Shown: positions 8,783 through 11,306 of the stretch, one piece after another
How the letters are laid out: the number at the start of each line of letters is the position of its first letter
Position numbering within the stretch: the stretch's first letter is position 1
Assembly: GCF_001949145.1 (NCBI RefSeq)
Contig: NW_019091579.1
Span: forward strand, 484,118-495,423
Direction: 5' to 3'
From: Acanthaster planci
Taxonomy: Eukaryota; Echinodermata; Asteroidea; Valvatida; Acanthasteridae
Length of the DNA: 11,306 nucleotides
The notes under the pieces: model-generated
Told to the model about the DNA's origin: nothing
Databases searched by the model: none
What the model saw: only the letters and a program-made list of their open reading frames with translations
Program-made: the position numbers and the translations under genes

Positions 8783-8830
8783 GTGCATGGTATGCCTGAT
8801 GGTGCATGGCATGCCTGATGGTGCATGCAT
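8783..8830 (+). repeat. 19-bp tandem repeat, 2.5 copies
   Basis: The unit GTGCATGGTATGCCTGATG at 8783-8801 is repeated at 8802-8820 with one change (GGC for GGT) and then partially at 8821-8830. The near identity of the copies suggests a recent slippage duplication. Confidence 0.75.
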
Positions 8831-9580
8831 AATTTTGTCTCGGGATTCGAGCAGAATGCCAGCCACTTTCCCATCAAATGGTAATCAGCACGGGAAGCTG
8901 CAATAAGACGGTACTGGTTGGTGCCATGTGAAACACAGTCACTTAGGACATGAACTTTAGATTCGGAAGTCAGCCACGATAATTAGGTGGCTATTTCAGA
9001 ATGTGCTTTTTTTGAACATTTTTTGGAACATCTTTCCCTTTTGAGTTGTAGCTCATTTTTTCCCCTGCCAATATTTTGTAAATATACGTACAGTATCTTA
9101 GCATTTATCTCAGTATGTTTGGGTGAATGCTAATTTATATAATGATTGAGAATGTTAGTTCGTACAAATCATTTGTTCACCTCTATAGTTCTTTATCTCG
9201 ATTGTTTTGGGAAGCTGCTTAGTAGTTACACATGTAGATGCCCACGGTGTTCTTTAGCGATTAACAAGATGGCTGAATCATTACAAACCAACTTTGGAGA
9301 AATAATTCCTGTTTGCTGTGAGTGGGGTAAAATATTGAAAAGACCGGTGCCCCCAATATTTGCGTGGTCTGTCCATTTTCAGAAGAATTTTACATGGTGC
9401 TACCACAGACTTCATCAAATTTCTACCATGCAGACCTTTAAAATACCTCTTTCCATCATCATTTGTGCTAGCCCGTTTTCAATTTTCTCTGTCTGTTTTC
9501 ACTCCTTGAGATGTTGTTGGTCACCCTTAGGCCTGTCAAATCACAAATAATGTAAACTTTGCCTGTCTCTATTCAATCAG
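8831..9580. other. Non-coding or intronic stretch with weak exon signals
   Basis: The longest plus-strand frame in the window outside the UGT-like exon (9146-9550, 134 codons) shows no domain and a Cys/Ser/Phe-rich composition typical of T-rich non-coding DNA. Inside it an ATG in strong translation context (AACAAGATGGCT, ATG at 9269) is followed by a GTGAGT donor-like site at 9318. Pyrimidine-rich acceptor-like sites end at 9530 and 9580. These are discussed as findings, because no consistent exon chain joins them. Confidence 0.4.
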
Positions 9581-9676
9581 CATGAAGGTCTTAAGAAAGG
9601 AAGTCTTGTGTTTAAAGGCAGAAAGAAAATTGATGAAGGCCTAATAGATGAAGTTTCTCAGCGGGAGATTTACTAG
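9581..9676 (+). CDS. Possible 3'-terminal coding exon, unrecognised protein
   Basis: After an acceptor-like pyrimidine tract ending CTATTCAATCAG (AG at 9579-9580), one frame stays open for 31 codons to a TAG at 9674-9676. The peptide starts HEGLKKGSLVFKGRKK and continues IDEGLIDEVSQREIY. The charged, balanced composition is more protein-like than other short frames here. I do not recognise it. No matching upstream exon was found: the nearest candidate start (ATG 9269 with donor at 9318) would enter this exon in the wrong phase and hit a stop. It may be a real last exon of a gene whose other exons lie elsewhere, a decayed retrocopy, or chance. Treat as a weak hypothesis. Confidence 0.18.
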   Translation, partial: HEGLKKGSLVFKGRKKIDEGLIDEVSQREIY

Positions 9677-10388
9677 TACTTGAGCGAGATGGCGCACTTG
9701 GCAGAAATTTACCCTCAGTTCTCTGCGCGTCATTAGCTGTGACTGCGTGTGACGTATTTCCTTCACTAAAATCTGTGCAATGCCATCAAACCTTCCCATC
9801 GCCCTGTTCGGGCGCTGGACGACGAGCGAAGTTGGATTATTATGTCAACATGTTGTTACGGCATGACCATCGCGTGCACCGTGCATAATACCACGGTATT
9901 GCTTGCCACCGAGAGTGTTAATTTGGTGTTGTTAGGCTTCATAAGCAGTGAGATGTGTGATTAGCTTTAGCACTACGGCATGCTGCGGGTATTGCAAAGA
10001 TACGAAGTACACAAGATCGAGTTGGTCAGCAGCAAAGGGTAAATTTATTTTGAATTGTGTTTTACATTAATTAAATCGTAATATTTCAAAAATAAAAAAT
10101 ATCCAATTCAATTCAGGCGTGGTCTTAGCAAGACAAGGGCAACTGTCGCATAATGGCAAAAAATTTGCTTGAAATTGAGACCGAAAGTCGATTCTGGTGA
10201 CTGCATGGCTGCCAAACATTGAACATCACAGAATATCGAATAAAGGGTTTGCATTACTGCTGCCTCCACGCCAGTGCGTTTGTTGCATAAGGAAGTTTCC
10301 CTGTGGAACAAAGAAACTGCCCTGCAAGATCGCAGCCACGCAAAGCCTCTCTTGAATAGAAATCAATCATTAAAAGAAACAGTAAGCA
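9677..10388. other. Non-coding sequence upstream of the UGT-like exon
   Basis: No gene is supported. Visible items are an ATG in a GAGATGGCG context at 9688 that opens only 15 codons, a TGACGTATTTCC word near 9749, a small CGCCC/GGGCG hairpin at 9800-9814, a short dyad AATACC/GGTATT at 9887-9900, and a strongly AT-rich tract at about 10035-10115. The two minus-strand frames across 10108-10487 show no recognisable motif. If the gene at 10621 is transcribed from nearby, this stretch would hold its proximal regulatory region. Confidence 0.4.
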
Positions 10389-10394
10389 TATATA
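10389..10394 (+). promoter_or_regulatory. TATA-like box upstream of the UGT-like gene
   Basis: TATATA in the context GCATATATACC, 227 bp upstream of the proposed start codon. A start site about 30 bp downstream would give a 5' leader near 200 nt with two upstream ORFs: a three-codon one (ATG 10403, stop 10412-10414, likely too close to the start site to be included) and a 43-codon one (ATG 10425, stop 10554-10556). In AT-rich DNA such a box is common by chance, and a spliced 5' leader with a distant promoter is equally possible. Confidence 0.2.
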
Positions 10395-10620
10395 CCAGCA
10401 AGATGAGTTTGTGATACAACAGACATGGATGTTATTATCTTGGTACCTGGGTGGGACCTTTATTTCGACAGAAATCTTTCCTATCATTTTGGTTCTATTT
10501 GCAAAATGTGCTGTCCCCGTCGAATCCCCGCCACTCCTATTAAAGAGATCAGCTAATCCTATAATATCTTGTACATTCCCTGTGACAGCGAGCGTTATCG
10601 GGTGCTATTCCGAGAAAATC

Positions 10621-10753
10621 ATGAAACATCTAGTAATAATCTACTTGGCGGTCGTAATGATCTTCGCACACCTGTCAACTGCAGACGGCAAGGAAATTTT
10701 AATAATGGACTCGTTCATTGGTGGAAGCCATTACATGTATCTGAGTCTTTTAG
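10621..10753 (+). CDS. First coding exon of a UDP-glycosyltransferase-like gene (partial)
   Basis: The exon encodes 44 residues plus one base. Residues 1-21 form a signal peptide: MKH, a hydrophobic core LVIIYLAVVMIFAHL, and a likely cleavage after STA (residue 21). A short strand follows (KEILIMDSF, 24-32), then GGSHYMYLSLL (34-44). Known family features: UGTs begin with an ER signal peptide, a first beta-strand, and a loop carrying the catalytic histidine in an SH context; the UGT8-type SHMYIF segment resembles SHYMYL here, making His37 the expected catalytic base. UGTs transfer sugar from UDP-sugars to lipophilic acceptors in the ER lumen. The start at 10621 is preferred because the signal peptide begins there and A sits at -3; an in-frame ATG at 10429 would add 64 unlike residues. 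The exon ends at a GTAAGA donor in phase 1. Remaining exons (acceptor domain, UDP-sugar signature, transmembrane tail) must lie right of the window. Alternative: another GT-B enzyme with a GGSH loop, such as GTDC1-like, though that cytosolic type lacks a signal peptide. Confidence 0.65.
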
Positions 10754-10759
10754 GTAAGA
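10754..10759 (+). other. Splice donor GTAAGA ending the UGT-like exon
   Basis: The exon-intron junction reads TTTTAG then GTAAGAG, a near-consensus U1-type 5' splice site. Reading through gives an in-frame stop at 10810-10812 after 19 non-family-like codons, which supports the exon ending here. Confidence 0.65.
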
Positions 10760-11025
10760 GTTCAGAAATTCTTCATGATATTCTCCTTAGTTTAGAAACG
10801 GCAGGAGTATAACTTGCGCGCAAATAAGCAAGAACACACTCCTGATCAAGCGGTGATGAGTGTATGACGTGGTTCATGCAGGCGGAAGATAGGTCAATAC
10901 ACTACCAGACATTAGACACATGCAAACGCAGCCCAAGAAGGGAATAAATGCTCGACGTGAGCAGGCACTCGAGAGTAAAAGTGTTACTATGGCGCTGTAG
11001 AAAAATGCACAAGCCCCAAATCACA

Positions 11026-11035
11026 GTAGGCCTAC
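11026..11035. repeat. GTAGGCCTAC palindrome, second exact copy
   Basis: Identical to the palindrome at 4046-4055. It lies in the probable intron of the UGT-like gene and is followed by CATGG. Confidence 0.5.
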
Positions 11036-11118
11036 ATGGCATCAGTGTAATTTTAGAATTTCACAGTATTAACAGTAACATTACTCTCATCATAGGCTGC
11101 ATCCGAATCTGTGGTCTA

Positions 11119-11180
11119 GAGCTAGGTCTAGGTCTTCACTCCATTGAAAGTATGTGGAGACGCGCAGACAATAGACCTAG
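11119..11180. repeat. Inverted repeat built on CTAGGTCTA
   Basis: CTAGGTCTA at 11122-11130, with a further GGTCT just after, faces its exact complement TAGACCTAG at 11172-11180. AGCTC (11185-11189) then pairs approximately with the GAGCT at 11119-11123 after a small bulge. The loop is about 41 bases. It may be a degenerate mobile-element remnant or chance. Confidence 0.4.
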
Positions 11181-11306
11181 CCGTAGCTCTGGAAGCCTGT
11201 TTCGGACACGGCCACAGTATCAAATATTCCAGCCACCTTGAAGCGTGTTTTCTGGGATTGCCACAAATTCCTATGAGAAAGTGGTTTTATTGTCAGTGTT
11301 GAGAGG

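Larger units (their letters stand above)
10760..11306. other. Probable first intron of the UGT-like gene (5' part)
   Basis: No second exon with UGT-like sequence is visible before the window ends. The next expected residues (a helix followed by an RGH-type motif) were not found in any plus-strand frame. The 97-codon frame at 10948-11241 has no recognisable motif. The stretch contains a GTAGGCCTAC palindrome (11026-11035) and an imperfect inverted repeat (11119-11180). Confidence 0.5.

Noticed and set aside
8836-8860. GGATTCGAGCAG, considered as the T-arm (B box) of a minus-strand tRNA
   Set aside because: The match to the B-box consensus is incomplete and no A box or acceptor stem lies at the right distance.
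9800-9814. CGCCC-TGTTC-GGGCG hairpin, considered as a terminator
   Set aside because: Only five pairs, no following T run, and the context is eukaryotic.

Overview
The window reads as nuclear DNA from a eukaryote, most likely a marine invertebrate. It is AT-leaning and intron- or intergenic-rich. The longest reading frame is only about 134 codons. There are no bacterial-style gene blocks, ribosome binding sites, tRNA or rRNA genes, or CRISPR arrays. Palindromic GTAGGCCTAC words and alternating TGTACATG tracts recur. In my experience these are common in echinoderm and other marine invertebrate genomes, so an ambulacrarian-type source is an inference and not a demonstrated fact.

Layout. Positions 1-4890 hold no gene I can support, only short hairpins, a small (ATT)n tract and stop-rich sequence. 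Positions 4891-6439 are a clear mobile element: two inverted arms of about 410 bp, roughly nine-tenths identical by eye, flank a core of about 720 bp with no transposase reading frame. It is therefore a non-autonomous, long-TIR (foldback-like) DNA element. Its core carries a perfect cAMP-response-element palindrome and a 10-bp hairpin. Positions 6531-8206 contain three repeat structures: a roughly 35-bp tandem repeat built on AAGTC words, a tandem array with a 124-125 bp period that is very AT-rich, and a cluster of inverted GACTT words. Together they could be the remains of a second transposable element. Positions 8318-8830 hold TGTACATG-type simple sequence and a 19-bp tandem repeat. Positions 8831-10388 are mostly featureless, with two weak coding-exon candidates around 9269 and 9581.

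The only protein-coding call I trust is at 10621-10753. It is a first coding exon with a clean signal peptide and a conserved GGSHY turn, ending at a consensus GTAAGA donor. It fits the start of a UDP-glycosyltransferase (UGT-family) gene whose remaining exons lie beyond the right edge. The sequence upstream has a TATA-like box and two short upstream reading frames.

I see no multi-gene system here. The points of interest are the long-TIR element, the unusual 125-bp array, and the truncated view of the UGT-like locus.
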